In this document: positions 1 through 12,079 of the stretch, piece by piece
Layout of the letters: the number at the start of each line of letters is the position of its first letter
Position numbering within the stretch: position 1 is the stretch's first letter
NCBI GenBank assembly: GCA_017354895.1
Contig: CP071496.1
Coordinates: 2,542,001 to 2,606,000, forward strand
Reading direction: 5' to 3'
Source of the DNA: Podospora comata
Lineage: Eukaryota; Ascomycota; Sordariomycetes; Sordariales; Podosporaceae
Length of the DNA stretch: 64,000 nt
Made by a program: the position numbers and the translations under genes
The notes under the pieces: generated by a model
Databases searched by the model: none
The model's input: only the letters and a program-made list of their open reading frames with translations
Told to the model about the DNA's origin: nothing

Positions 1-412
1 CCCGACGAATATGTATGTACGGGGTATCTTGTGTAGGCTTTCGGCAGGTGAGGTAGGCAGGTAAATGCAAGCACCCAACTGCAAGGGTCAGGGTCCCTCA
101 CCCATCATCAGCTCAGAGAATCATTGAGGCTTTATTTCCCCCGGGCTATTGTTAGAAACCCCCCTCCTTCTGTAAGGCGTAGCACACACACACATACATG
201 ATACAAAACACAACCCCATCACCTCGACAACCGATCTCAGTGTTCACCTGCCTCAGACAGCAGGTTGATCCAACATCTGTCAATGCCAAACCACCGCCGA
301 GCATTTTCTAGAATTTCTTATTACGGGTAACGCTCAGACTCCCTTGAAGATCAACAAGAAAGGGAAAAAGCAAAAACGCGGCCGCTGTGGACAAAATCTG
401 AAACAAGCAACG

Positions 413-432
413 GCTCTCTCTCTCTCTCTCTC
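413..432. repeat. TC dinucleotide microsatellite
   Basis: About ten TC units in a row in gene-free DNA. A simple repeat with no visible function. Confidence 0.85.
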
Positions 433-810
433 GTAAAATCCCCCTTGTCTGGTGAAAGGTGGGGTTTAATCAGCACTACGGCTTACCGCCGGGACACCCA
501 CCGCCAGGAGCCCGGCTAGGCATCACGGCGTAGCCTCCTGTTGGTCACGGGCCTAACCTACTTTGGCATTTCCGTCGAAAAACATCAAAATCACCAGTGG
601 CAGCTCACATGCACAACCACACACATTTGCAAGGCCAAAAGTCGGTCAAAATAAGCCAAAATAAGTGCAAAATGAAGGGGAAAAACCTGGAGATTCAATA
701 TAAGAAATACTTCAATATACATCGCAGCTTCGAGGAAAATTAAAACGCATACGTAGGCAGGGTTACAACTTAAACGGCATCACCACACTATCTACTTCAA
801 AACTACCACC

Positions 811-846
811 CAATTCAACAGCCAATTCAACAGCCAATTCAACAGC
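811..846. repeat. Three tandem copies of a 12-bp unit
   Basis: The unit CAATTCAACAGC occurs three times without a mismatch. It lies directly left of a TA-rich patch (about 847-985). I do not recognise it as part of a known element. Confidence 0.8.
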
Positions 847-2554
847 TACTAGTCTTGCAATTACAGCTAGCCTAGTAATACGAGCCTTAAAGCCTTTACC
901 TACTACACAGGCCGGGCAGGGTGGAAGCAGTAGTGGTTAGCGATAGTTATAGGTAGTATTAACAACTGCGGTGGAAGGTGATTAAAATATTCGTTGTTGG
1001 ATAGCCCCGCACGAAATTACAGTTGATTTTAGTGTGTTTTGACCGTTTTCTGATGTTTGTGGGATCTTTTTCTTGGTGTGATGCCTAGTCGGGCTCCACC
1101 GCCAGCCAGTGCTTACCGTCCTTCTCGGATCATCAGCCCCGTCCATTGTCCTTACGTACGATTTGTTTTACTTCCGCCGCTATCTCGGAGCGGGAGCGGG
1201 CATCGAGTTCATCGGTTTTCCGCACATTGTCGGCATCAATCCGTGAGTATAGGTAAGGTTACGGATACAACCCCCAAAACCCCGATGACGTTGTTGTAGT
1301 CACAACCCCAGACACTTCCAAGAGATTGCCCTGTGGAGAAAACCCCTCCCCGGAGCTTGCCAACATCCAACAATTGACAAGCCAGGGCATGCCAGCAGGC
1401 AAGGCAGGACAAGGGGAGACGAAACACCTGATGCTGCTTGAGCAATGCTTTGTTGGAGGAGAGGAAGTTCAACGTTGTGGTGGAGATACCTATTCCTGTT
1501 GTCAAAAAAACCTCCCTCGTAAAGATCATGGCTAAAAGGATGGAAAGACGGTTGTGAAACCGGGCCACCACAGCTTGCTTCCCGGCCTTACGGGTTGGAA
1601 CAAGAAACATTAATTGTTCTCTGATATATGGGCTCGGTTGTCCGCCTGCGCCGGGTATTCACCGAGGACTGTAGTAGTATTCGTATGATGTTTCCTTGTT
1701 TGAGAGAGGGTCTTTGCTGCAGTCATCAAGGAGCTTGGAAGAATACGTAGCCGAGTTGTGTTGCTTTGTCAAAAAGGAGGCTCTGGGGGGTTCACGGGCC
1801 AACAAAACCAACATGAAAACATGGGGAGAAATCCTAATTCAGATCCTGCCAGTCAAAATGCGAGATGCGAGAGAGGCAGAATCAATTGATGGAGAGGGGC
1901 TGTCGTTGGAGATAGAGAGAGTGGTCTTGGGTTGGAACGACACGCAGCGATTGGTGCAACACGCTCAGTCGCGCAAAAGAAGAGAAGCGGCCTGAGCCGC
2001 GTTTCCGATCGCGTCATTCCACTTTTGGAAAAGCCAAGGCTCGCCTTGCTGGGCACAGGGCAGGTTGGACAGTGTCGACAAGGGAGTAAGATGTACTGTG
2101 CTAGAGTTGGAGCTGGGGTTGGAGCTGTGATGAAGATTCCCTGTCTGCGACGTTAACAAACGGCGGCGCTTAGGGGGATGATGGTGGTTGTGATGAGGTG
2201 AACACCGAGAGAACCTCGCTTGCAGAGAACACACGGAAGACTGAGAAAGTGAGATCATGTCGGAGATGCCTCTCATTCTGGAAGTTTGGAAGATTGAACT
2301 CGAGCTGACAGCTCTTCGTTGTCGAACATGGACCAATCAGCGGCCAAGACCGCCAGCTGACCGGCGGCTGCAGCACAACGACAATCTCCGCTCCAGAGAA
2401 TTCTCAGCATGCAACAGCACCCGATTGCACAAGTGGCATACGATTCAAACGACACTGAAGGATATCAATCAGAAGCTCGCCAAGTGGTGATTTTACCCTA
2501 TCTGATAAGCAACGCCACAATCACATTTGCATCACCCCAGAATTACCGCCCGCC

Positions 2555-4867
2555 ATGGACGCCGAAATCAGATCGGTCGTGCCGAACATCGACCCCGTGA
2601 TTTCCGAGTACTCGGCCGGCTACCTGACCCATGCCTCCACAGCTTGGTCCGGGTCCGGGGACGAGGAGGCCACCGGCCCGTCTCCGCTCGACGAGGCTGC
2701 CATTGCTATCACCGACCTGCTCGTCTCTGCCTCTGGCAACCCCAGCCCTGCTCAGCGAGAGAAGATCCAAGGTCTCGTTCAGAAGTGGGTGGACAAGTAT
2801 GCTGCCGCCACCGACAAGCTCGATAGGAGAGGCCCTGCCGTCCGGCGTCTGGACCAGACCATTCAAGTGAGCTCGCAAAGGAACATGTCCTCGACTCTTG
2901 CCGTCGCCACTGGTGGTGTTGATCTGGAGTCGGCCAATGTCAGGAAGGTCGAGTCCAAGGTCGATAAGAAGAAGCTCGAGAAGGCCGAGAGGAAGATTGC
3001 CGCCAAGCAGAGCAAGAAGACCTACAAGACGGTCGAGTATGAGGCTTCGCGCCTCCTTAACCAACCAGATAACACTCAGTCGTATGAGGATTTCTACATG
3101 GCTGTCAACCCGCTGCAGCTGGGTGGTGCCCAGAGCGGCAAGTCCAAGGATATCAAGATCGACAACATCGATGTCTCGATTGGTGGCAGCAGAATCTTGA
3201 CCGATACCACTTTGACTCTTGCCTATGGTCACCGCTACGGTCTCGTTGGTAACAACGGTGTGGGTAAATCTACTCTTCTGAGAGCTCTGTCTCGAAGAGA
3301 GGTTCCTATCCCGACTCATATCTCTATTCTGCACGTCGAGCAAGAGATTATGGGTGATGATACCCCAGCCTTGCAGGCCGTGTTGGATGCCGATGTTTGG
3401 CGCAAGGTGTTGTTGAAGGAACAGGCCGTATGTTTAATTTTCCCAACCTATTAGGGCAGTTGCTAACAAGACAAACAGGAAATCACAACGAAACTGGCAG
3501 ACATCGAAGCCCAGCGTTCTGGTATGGCAGACACTGCAACGGATGCCGCGAGACTAGACAAGGACCGTGAAGCCCTTGACAGCCGGCTTGGTGATATCCA
3601 GGGCAAGCTTGCCGAAATGGAGTCCGATAAAGCGGAATCCAGGGCTGCCAGTATTCTGGCTGGTCTTGGTTTCTCACCTGAAAGACAGCAGTTTGCCACC
3701 AAGACATTCTCTGGTGGTTGGCGTATGCGTCTGGCTCTTGCTAGAGCTCTTTTCTGCGAGCCTGATCTTTTGCTTCTCGACGAACCGTCCAACATGTTGG
3801 ACGTTCCATCTATCACCTTCCTTTCCAACTACCTTCAAGGCTACCCCAGCACCGTTCTTGTCGTATCTCACGACAGAGCCTTCCTCAACGAGGTGGCAAC
3901 CGACATCATTCATCAACACTCCATGCGTCTCGACTACTACCGTGGTGCCAACTTCGAGTCCTTCTATGCCACCAAGGAGGAGCGGAGAAAGGTGGCCAAG
4001 AGAGAGTACGAGAACCAGATGGCACAGCGTGCCCATCTCCAAGCCTTCATCGACAAGTTCCGTTACAATGCCGCCAAGTCATCGGAAGCTCAATCCCGTA
4101 TCAAGAAGTTGGAGAAGATGCCTGTTCTCGAGCCTCCTGAGGCTGAGTACAGCGTGCACTTCAAGTTCCCAGATGTCGAAAAGATGACCCCACCAATCGT
4201 CCAAATGTCCGAGGTCACCTTTGGCTACACACCAGACAAGATTCTTCTCAGAAATGTCGATTTGGATGTTCAGCTCGACTCCAGAATTGGTATTGTTGGA
4301 CCCAACGGTGCTGGTAAGACAACAATTCTCAAGCTTCTCATCGGAAAGCTACAGCCCACATCCGGCACCATCACTCAGAACCCTCGTCTTCGTATTGGCT
4401 TCTTTGCCCAGCATCACGTTGATGCTCTTGATCTCAATGCCAGTGCCGTCACCTTCATGGCCAAGACCTACCCTGGCAGGACGGATGAAGAGTACCGTCG
4501 CCAGCTGGGTGCCTTTGGCATCACTGGCACAACTGGTCTGCAAAAGATGGAGCTTCTTTCTGGTGGTCAAAAGTCTCGTGTTGCTTTTGCTTGTTTGGCG
4601 CTTACCAACCCTCACATCTTGGTTCTGGATGAACCTTCCAATCACTTGGATATTGAGGCCATGGATGCCTTGTCCGAGGCTCTACAGCAGTTCCAGGGCG
4701 GTGTGCTGATGGTTTCTCACGACGTTACGATGTTGCAGACAGTGTGCACGTCGTTGTGGGTTTGTGATAATGGCACGGTGGAGAAGTTCCCTGGTGATGT
4801 CCAGGCTTACAAGAAGAGGATTACTGCACAGGCCGATGCAGCTGGTGTTGCGAAGCAGCTCCTTTAA
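2555..4867 (+). CDS. GCN20: ABCF ATPase, GCN20/ABCF3 type
   Basis: Twin-cassette soluble ABC ATPase of the ABCF class. By family knowledge it binds ribosomes and works with GCN1 to activate the eIF2alpha kinase GCN2 when amino acids run out. Exons are 2555-3427 and 3479-4867; the 51-nt intron is phase 0 with a TGCTAAC branch point. The product is 753 aa, almost the length of yeast Gcn20. Cassette 1 has the P-loop GNNGVGKST (residue 232 on), the ABCF-style signature FSGGW (369 on) and Walker B LLLLDEPSNMLD. Cassette 2 has GPNGAGKTT (565 on), LSGGQ and LVLDEPSNHLD. A lysine-rich stretch lies before cassette 1 and there is no membrane segment, which separates it from transporters. It is followed 694 bp later by beta-tubulin on the same strand. 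The N-terminal domain fits GCN20 rather than ARB1 or New1. Confidence 0.95.
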
Positions 4868-5561
4868 GTTTGATTATATAGCATAAATGATATGAGCATC
4901 AAAAGTTTTTTTGAAGCATTCTGTGCCTTATATCAGGCAGTTTGTTTGATACGGATAATGATGAATGATATTGAGATGGGTGAATAATTATGAGGTCCAA
5001 TCATTTGCCATGTTGCTCTCGGGCGAAAGAGCTGAGTCGTTCCTGGCCGGGACATCTTCCGCTGCTCAACTTGTGATACGGATTATAAAGGCCATATCCA
5101 TGCATGACGGTGAATTCCTATCCACATAGCCAGCATCTGATATCAATAATAACATATCCCTCAAAACCAGTCTGGTGATGTGTTGTCAAAGGTGTTCTCA
5201 AAGGCTTGGTGTGTGAGGTTAGTTTGGGCCAAACGCGACTAGCGCGTCGTGGTTCCCCCTCCCGAATCTGGCGAATGAGAGTAAACAATGGACCAAGCAG
5301 GGACCACCCGGCAGCTGGGACTTTCCCCGATTCTTCGTTCCATTGGTGGTGCCTGATCCCCACTTGGCAGCAGTGGCAGCAGCGGTGAACAGCCGTCGCC
5401 TTTCATTTCCTTGCCCCCAAAAATCAACAAATCTCTCCTCTCCCCTACCAAAATCTCCACCGGCTGCTTTTCAGACCCGACGTCGCCTGTTGTCCACCTT
5501 CGCCCTTCTTCACTTCTTTATCGTCAAAGTCGTAAACCACCATCCCAGTAAAACCGCCAAA
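4868..5561. promoter_or_regulatory. 3' end of GCN20 gene and promoter/leader of beta-tubulin
   Basis: Intergenic DNA between two + strand genes. The first part is AT-rich, as expected for a 3' UTR. The second half, from about 5380, is rich in CT and CCACC-type runs, the usual look of a strongly expressed fungal promoter and 5' leader. No clear TATA box was seen and no gene fits here. Confidence 0.5.
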
Positions 5562-7436
5562 ATGCGTGAGATTGTAAGTTATCGCCAGCTCCATGCCCGA
5601 GAACCCAAAAGACACGTCCCTGTGGCTTTTTTGGTCCCTGACCCAAAACCCCACCCTCGGCATCACGCCGCAGCAGAGCTTCCTGGGACGACCTCAGGTC
5701 GACCGAGGGCTGCCATGGCGATGGTGCAGTAAACAATATCATGACGACGATAGCTAACCGTTGTCTTCTCTTCAACAGGTCCATCTTCAGACCGGTCAGT
5801 GCGTAAGTAACCGGTCGACTCGAATCCGTCTACCACCACAGCTTGACCGTACTGACACTGCCCTCTCAGGGTAACCAAATTGGTGCCGCCTTCTGGTATG
5901 TCAAACCACGCTTGCGACTTGGGAGTCGATAATATCACAAGTGATTGAAACTGACACCTTCTACAGGCAGATTATCTCCGGCGAGCACGGCTTGGACAGC
6001 AATGGCGTGTATGTGTTATCGTCGGGCCTCGCATCATTCGAATAACCACTCACCGCTCCCATAGGTACAACGGCACTTCCGAGCTCCAGCTCGAGCGCAT
6101 GAATGTCTACTTCAACGAGGTACATACCCAACACGATGCCTTCATCGCTGTCACATCACCATATCATGGCTAACACCTTTGTTCCTTCAGGCTTCCGGCA
6201 ACAAGTATGTTCCCCGCGCTGTCCTCGTCGATCTCGAGCCCGGCACCATGGACGCTGTCCGTGCCGGTCCCTTTGGCCAACTCTTCCGCCCCGACAACTT
6301 CGTCTTCGGCCAGTCCGGTGCTGGCAACAACTGGGCCAAGGGTCATTACACTGAGGGTGCTGAGCTCGTTGACCAGGTCCTCGACGTTGTCCGTCGTGAG
6401 GCCGAAGGCTGCGACTGCCTCCAGGGTTTCCAGATCACCCACTCCCTTGGTGGTGGTACCGGTGCCGGTATGGGTACCCTTTTGATCTCCAAGATCCGCG
6501 AGGAGTTCCCCGACCGTATGATGGCCACCTTCTCCGTCGTGCCATCGCCCAAGGTTTCCGACACCGTTGTTGAGCCCTACAACGCCACCCTCTCCGTCCA
6601 TCAGCTTGTTGAGAACTCCGACGAGACCTTCTGCATTGACAACGAGGCTCTCTACGACATCTGCATGCGCACCCTCAAGCTCCCTAACCCCTCGTATGGT
6701 GATCTCAACCACCTCGTCTCCGCCGTCATGTCCGGTGTGACCGTTTCTCTCCGTTTCCCCGGCCAGCTCAACTCTGATCTCCGCAAGTTGGCTGTCAACA
6801 TGGTTCCTTTCCCTCGTCTCCACTTCTTCATGGTCGGCTTCGCTCCCCTGACCAGCCGTGGCGCCCACTCTTTCCGCGCCGTGTCCGTTCCCGAGTTGAC
6901 CCAGCAGATGTTCGACCCCAAGAACATGATGGCTGCTTCCGACTTCCGCAACGGTCGTTACCTCACTTGCTCTGCCATCTTGTAAGTTTTGCCAGGCTTC
7001 ATTGATTAACCAGCAAGTTCCAAAGTATACTGACTCTGTTTCTAGCCGTGGCAAGGTCTCTATGAAGGAGGTTGAGGATCAGATGCGCAACGTGCAGAAC
7101 AAGAACTCGTCTTACTTCGTTGAGTGGATTCCCAACAACGTCCAGACCGCTCTCTGCTCCATCCCTCCCCGTGGCCTCAAGATGTCGTCGACCTTCGTCG
7201 GTAACTCTACTGCTATCCAGGAGCTCTTCAAGCGCATTGGCGAGCAGTTCACTGCCATGTTCCGTCGCAAGGCTTTCTTGCATTGGTACACTGGTGAGGG
7301 TATGGACGAGATGGAGTTCACTGAGGCTGAGTCCAACATGAACGATCTCGTTTCGGAGTACCAGCAATACCAGGATGCTGGTGTTGATGAGGAGGAGGAG
7401 GAGTACGAGGAGGAGGCCCCCGCTGAGGAGGAGTAG
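5562..7436 (+). CDS. tub2: Beta-tubulin
   Basis: Beta subunit of the tubulin heterodimer that builds microtubules; it binds exchangeable GTP. Seven exons: 5562-5573, 5779-5802, 5870-5895, 5967-6008, 6065-6119, 6191-6981, 7046-7436, giving 446 aa. The first exon is only four codons (MREI), the autoregulation tetrapeptide known for beta-tubulins, and is followed by a 205-nt intron. The tubulin signature GGGTGAGMG lies at 140-148 and the acidic EEEE-rich tail closes the protein. All introns sit near the 5' end except one at 6982-7045, the usual Sordariomycete pattern. Residues H6, Y50, Q134, F167, E198, F200 and L240 are the wild-type states at sites linked to benzimidazole resistance, so the allele looks drug-sensitive. 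It lies 3' to the GCN20-type gene and converges on the kinase gene at 8849. Confidence 0.98.
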
Positions 7437-8848
7437 AACACCAACGACGTGTCCCCTCTACTGCCGGCGGCTGGCCTACAGGATCATGCCGGCGTTGATA
7501 TTGAGCATCATCCACTAGGCGGCTTGTCGATGGATCGTTTGTTGGCTTAAGGATGACTAACCCTGTTTGGAAGCGTTCTTGACGTGTAGCCCTTTGTTGT
7601 TGGTGGATAATGGATTATTGATTATATCAGTTGGGCCCGCCGTTGAAAAAGCTGCTTCTGTGACATCTTTCTTTTTGCCCCGTGCCTTCAGTTCTTTGTT
7701 GCGATGGAGCCGGAGTTTCGTCGGTGGGGGGTTGATCCGGTCAAAATACTAGACATGGAGGCAGGGTCCGTCTGGGATGGCCTCCTTTTTTTCAAACATA
7801 GTACATTAGAAAATATATGCGCACGCATGGTGGTAATTACCATTGGAGTTTTTTTGCTTGCTTAGCCTGTTGGGTTACTCGTGTGTGATCTTGCTGGGTG
7901 ATGTTGTTTGTGATTACTGGGGATCTGCTGGGTGTGGTCTCTAACGTGGACATACCTTAGCATGAGGGCTAGGTGTGTGTATATTTTTGAGTCAAGATCT
8001 ACAGTCATTCATCTGGTGGCCAACGAGATGGGTTCTGACCGCCTCCTTAGGATGTGTGGTACTTGTTTATGGTATCATTTCGGGAATGGGACAGACTTGG
8101 AGGTAGGAGAGAGTATGAGCGGCTGTGAGTTTTCTGGCCAGAGGAGGGAGGAGCTTGAAACCGGTAGGGTGTGTGGCTTGGAAAAGGGCGGTTATTATGG
8201 TGTTCGGGGGAAGGGGGTCACTGGAAATCATTGGTTTTTGCGGTGAGGTTCAGGTAGGTGTGCAAGATACGGGGTGGCAGTTCACTTGGGTTGATGGCCA
8301 CGCTTTTTTGGAGAGGGGGACAGATGCTGGGAAAAAATCTTGGGGGCTTAAAAATGGTCAAACTAATTCTCTTTAAAACACTTCTCAGCTATCTTTCAAA
8401 GCCTATTTACTCGATACTTTTCAAGGTCTATCAACTATCTATCAAGGCACGGTTTCTGGATACCATCTTGCGTGAGAGACCCATAATCATTAACATCCTT
8501 CTGTGGTACTATTCAATACATACATATACACCCCCTGTCTAAGAAGATATTCACATGGACATTTTCTTGGCCACCTTTCCATGCCTCCCACTCCCCTTTC
8601 CCTTCATAGCCCATCTCAGGCTACCTATGCTATTACTTTCCATCCCGGTACATATCCTCATGTTTTTGGTTGTCCACAATGCAATTCGCCCCCCTAATCC
8701 CCTTCCCCCTTCAAACTCCAAAGTGATTTGCCTCGCCCCTATGCACAACTGTTTACAAGAAGCCAAAATGCGCGCACCGTTTTCCTTCCTTCCACTATCT
8801 CAACCCAGAAACAAAAACCAAACGCCATGAAACCATTTGCCGGACCCG
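7437..8848. other. Convergent intergenic region, no gene
   Basis: Region between the 3' ends of beta-tubulin (+) and the kinase gene (-). It is T- and G-rich on the + strand just after the tubulin stop, as expected of a 3' UTR. Its open frames are short, of low complexity and unlike proteins. I see nothing else in it. Confidence 0.5.
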
Positions 8849-10369
8849 TCAACGAGCCTGGCTTCCATTTACATACGTCCCATTCCCGTTGGCCTGGCCA
8901 TTCACACCGTTCCCATTCGCCTGACTCTGCGGTGGAACATTCTCATACCCGTGAGGTTGGTGCTGGACATCAGTAGGACTATCATGCACCACCATCCCAG
9001 TCAACCCATTCATCGTGCTTCCTCTCCTAACCAGAGAAATAGTCGTGTTCATCGTCGCCGTCCTCGTCATAACCGGGCTCCCCGTACGAGTCCGTCGCAG
9101 CCTCGGTACGGCCCTCCCAGTCTCACGCTCCGCCTCACAATTCCCACAAGCGCCCGCGCCCCCTGCAATCGCCAACCGTCTAAACAACGGATACAAGTCA
9201 TGAGCCATAGGCCTTTTAGTAAAATCCGCATCCATCATGGCTCGAATCACAGGCAATATCTCCTTGATCGCAGCCGCCGATTCGGCCTTCTTGGGGTTGC
9301 TGTCGATGAGCCGGTCCGCAATCTGGCACAGGTGGAAGAGGTAGGCATCAAGACGTTCGAGGGACTCCGAGTACTTGAACTCCCCCAGGTTGTCCGTCCT
9401 CAATTGCTGCTCGGCGAAATCAGGCGGTCGCCCCAGCAATGTGGTGGCCATTTCTAGGAACACACATCCAAGGGAAAAGACATCGGACCGCTCGTCTCGC
9501 TGGGTTTCGTTGATGGCCTCGGGGTCGGCGTACTTGAGTGTCTTGGGCGTGGGTCCTTCCGAGTGCTGACCGGTCTCAAAGTGCTTTGACAAGCCAAAAT
9601 CGGTTAATACGGGAAGAAGAAAATCGTCAATGACAATATTTTCGGGCTTGATATCTTTGTGCCTGATTCGAATGTTACTTCTGTGGAGAAATGCCACGGC
9701 TTGTGACAAGCATCCGAAATACGTGTGCAGGGCGGCCTCGTTTTCCGGCTCGCGACTGTTGATGATGTGGTTCATGAAGAAGCGGAGGTTGCATTGTGCT
9801 GGAGGGTACATGGCGATGCCCAGTATGTGCTTCTTGATTTGTTGATCAACTCTGATAGCTTTGACCTTCGCTCTCTGCTGCCTCCTCACCCCAGTTGAGA
9901 TGCAGTAATCTTCAAAGCTGGCCACGTAAACGACGATATGGGGGTGTTTGATCGAGGCCATGTTCCTTACTTCCTCCAAGGCCAGCATCCTGACGTGGCT
10001 GTCAGGCCCGGGTGGCCGTAAATTATCCTTGCAAGTGATAATCTTCAAGGCAAGTGGCCGTCGATATGGATATCCTTCAGGGACATTGACTTTGTATACG
10101 ACCGTGGTTCCAGATTCTCCAAGCTGCTCGCCGATCTGAATGAACGGATGGGGGGCCCTGATATATTCCTTATTGGCATGGTGGAAGACCTTGTGCTTGC
10201 TATCATCAAGCCCTGCTCTTTCCACTGGCCGGATCCAAGCCTCGCCCGTCTCACGGCCGTCCTCGTCCCAGATGAAGTGCTCGTCGTCTCGCCAGTCTAG
10301 GAACTCATCAAGCGTAATAGGCTGTGACTGGGTGATAGACTGGCTACTGTTGGCCGAATCGAACGACAT
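8849..10369 (-). CDS. Serine/threonine protein kinase, divergent, function unknown
   Basis: Single-exon protein of 506 aa if translation starts at the ATG at 10369. The kinase fold is complete. It has a reduced glycine loop GESGTTVVY (84-92), ATP-binding lysine K109 in ALKII, catalytic loop HKDIKPEN from H237 (HKD in place of HRD, catalytic D239 kept), DFG at 257-259 and a DPE in place of APE. The protein should therefore be active. About 80 residues precede the kinase domain; the C-terminal 100 or so are rich in N, G and Q and look disordered. The frame stays open upstream to another ATG at 10708, but that part is low-complexity (a run of T from trinucleotide repeats), so I chose the inner start. 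It resembles the expanded orphan kinases of filamentous ascomycetes that often carry prion-like or immunity-like roles; I cannot name the substrate. Confidence 0.85.
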   Translation of the reverse strand: MSFDSANSSQSITQSQPITLDEFLDWRDDEHFIWDEDGRETGEAWIRPVERAGLDDSKHKVFHHANKEYIRAPHPFIQIGEQLGESGTTVVYKVNVPEGYPYRRPLALKIITCKDNLRPPGPDSHVRMLALEEVRNMASIKHPHIVVYVASFEDYCISTGVRRQQRAKVKAIRVDQQIKKHILGIAMYPPAQCNLRFFMNHIINSREPENEAALHTYFGCLSQAVAFLHRSNIRIRHKDIKPENIVIDDFLLPVLTDFGLSKHFETGQHSEGPTPKTLKYADPEAINETQRDERSDVFSLGCVFLEMATTLLGRPPDFAEQQLRTDNLGEFKYSESLERLDAYLFHLCQIADRLIDSNPKKAESAAAIKEILPVIRAMMDADFTKRPMAHDLYPLFRRLAIAGGAGACGNCEAERETGRAVPRLRRTRTGSPVMTRTATMNTTISLVRRGSTMNGLTGMVVHDSPTDVQHQPHGYENVPPQSQANGNGVNGQANGNGTYVNGSQAR

Positions 10370-12079
10370 GGGAAGTGCCTGTGTGACAGGCTCCGCAACG
10401 CAGGACACAACCAGGTCCTGTGTCCGGTGGGTGTCTGTTGAGCGACGAAATGCAGTAGTAGTAGTAGTAGTAGCAGCAGCAGCAGGAGGAGGAGAAAAGA
10501 TTTGAAATGGGGATGCAGTGACAGCCGCGCTCAGTATTTGTGTGAGGGTGCACGAACAGGAGGAGGAGTGGCCGGTTTGGCAAAACCGAACGGTTAGGAT
10601 TGGTAAAGAAACAGGGAGGACTGGCGAATGAAGTCGAAAAGGCGGGTTGGAGGGAGGCGGACAAGAATTCGCTGGGCAGATTTTGTGTAGTAGTTTGTTC
10701 GCTCTCACCGATGTGTGTACAACAGTGGTCAGCTAAACACGCGCTTGACACTGTTTTTGGAGAGGACACACAGCCTTAGCCAATGTCACCAATCCAATCG
10801 ACGCCGTGATTCAGCATGCTGCGCAATGCGGCTTGGGTCGTAGGGCTGTTCTGGGGGACCAATGAAAAGTGTTGGAGCGTACCTGGGTTGTCCTACAGGG
10901 AGTGAGGTGCCAGATGGAAGATGCGTGAGGAAGTCCAGCGCGGTACCGCATTGGAATCTGACTGTCTTCTCAAAAGGAACGGGCCGGGCGCAGCCTAAGT
11001 CTGTCGCCCTGTGGCACGCCCCGCAATGCATGCGTGGCAGCGGCAGTTGAAGCTGTTCATGGGTGCCTGATGGTGGGGTCCATCTGACGCCTACCCTGAC
11101 CGATGTCCTGATGTGGTAGTCGCCATCGATTTGGAAGTTCGGGGTAGTAAACAGTCACACGTGGAAAGTAAATAAGCTCTGTGAATCACACCTTAAACTT
11201 TAAAATGAGCCATGCCCCAGAATCGGAGAGGTACTGAGTAGAGTGCACCTTCCTCCGGCCTGGATGACGGCGGTGAAAGGGTAGAGGGTTAGGGTGCGAG
11301 ATAATGTGGTTCGACTTACACGGGCTCTGCTCGCTGCCGAAATACACACCGAGAAGGCAGGTGACCCAAAACTTTGACAGATGACCACGTATATAGTTGG
11401 TTTGAAATTTTGCAGCTGTGAACGCTCGTACAATGTTGGAAAGAACGTATATCTTGGCTTTCCCATTCCACTGACCGGAGGCGTTCCACCCCGATTGCCT
11501 TGAGATGTCGAGATTTTGAGCATCATGACTCTTGCGGGTTCTTTATCGCGAGAAATGACGAGGCTCTTAAACTTCAACCCGAAGTCAGATATCCAAACTA
11601 AGTACCTACGCTATACGTGTTGGCCGAGGCTTTCGATCACAGTATGGGTGCTGTCTGTGAGCCGGGCAAGTGGTTCCCAGAACTGTTGGTAAATACGAGC
11701 AATGAGAAAATATGATGAAATGTGAGCCTGTCAAGAATAGATACGACTATACATTATTTCATTAGCCTCAGACTTTCATGAGATGTGAGAATGTTGTGAA
11801 GTCAGTGAAGGGCTCTTGCACACCACACAGTGTGCTCGTTGTGGTGGCGTGCAGGGTTCCAGTCTGTCAGATTCGGCTCTGACGAGCTTGCCGTCTGCTC
11901 GGTTCTGCTTGAGGTAAGTTTGCCTGACACAACTGGTTCATGCCGTCATAAGGGCCTTGGAGGGTTATGCCTCTGGAAAATAAGCGGATTTATGTAAGGA
12001 TAGTTTGGATGTTTGGGCCTGCAAATATTCCTATAGAAAATCAAAATCTCAGCAGCTTTAGCATCAAGTGGAACTAGCC
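10370..12079. promoter_or_regulatory. Kinase promoter region and spacer before the tRNA
   Basis: Upstream DNA of the - strand kinase gene, with trinucleotide repeats at about 10451-10495. The in-frame extension to 10708 could be leader or an N-terminal addition. Beyond about 10750 I see no gene: the open frames are short and overlap on both strands. Confidence 0.45.
10451..10495. repeat. Compound trinucleotide repeat (GTA, GCA, GGA)
   Basis: Runs of GTA, then GCA, then GGA units just upstream of the chosen kinase start. On the - strand they would encode runs of A and T if the longer frame were translated. Confidence 0.8.

Larger units (their letters stand above)
1..2554. other. Left-end stretch without a supported gene
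   Basis: No open frame here has a recognisable domain or protein-like composition; the longest ones (about 80-124 codons) overlap each other on both strands. The stretch holds a short CA run near 184-195, a TC run at about 413-432, three perfect copies of a 12-bp unit at 811-846 and a TA-rich patch to about 960. The last few hundred bases before 2555 are probably the promoter and 5' leader of the GCN20-type gene. A gene ending just left of the window could have its 3' UTR here, but nothing shows it. Confidence 0.5.

Noticed and set aside
2543-3343. 266-codon open frame on the - strand
   Set aside because: Shadow of the first exon of the GCN20-type gene; no motif of its own.
6170-7054. 294-codon open frame on the - strand
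   Set aside because: Antisense to the large beta-tubulin exon; composition (E/G/V-rich) is typical of an antisense shadow.
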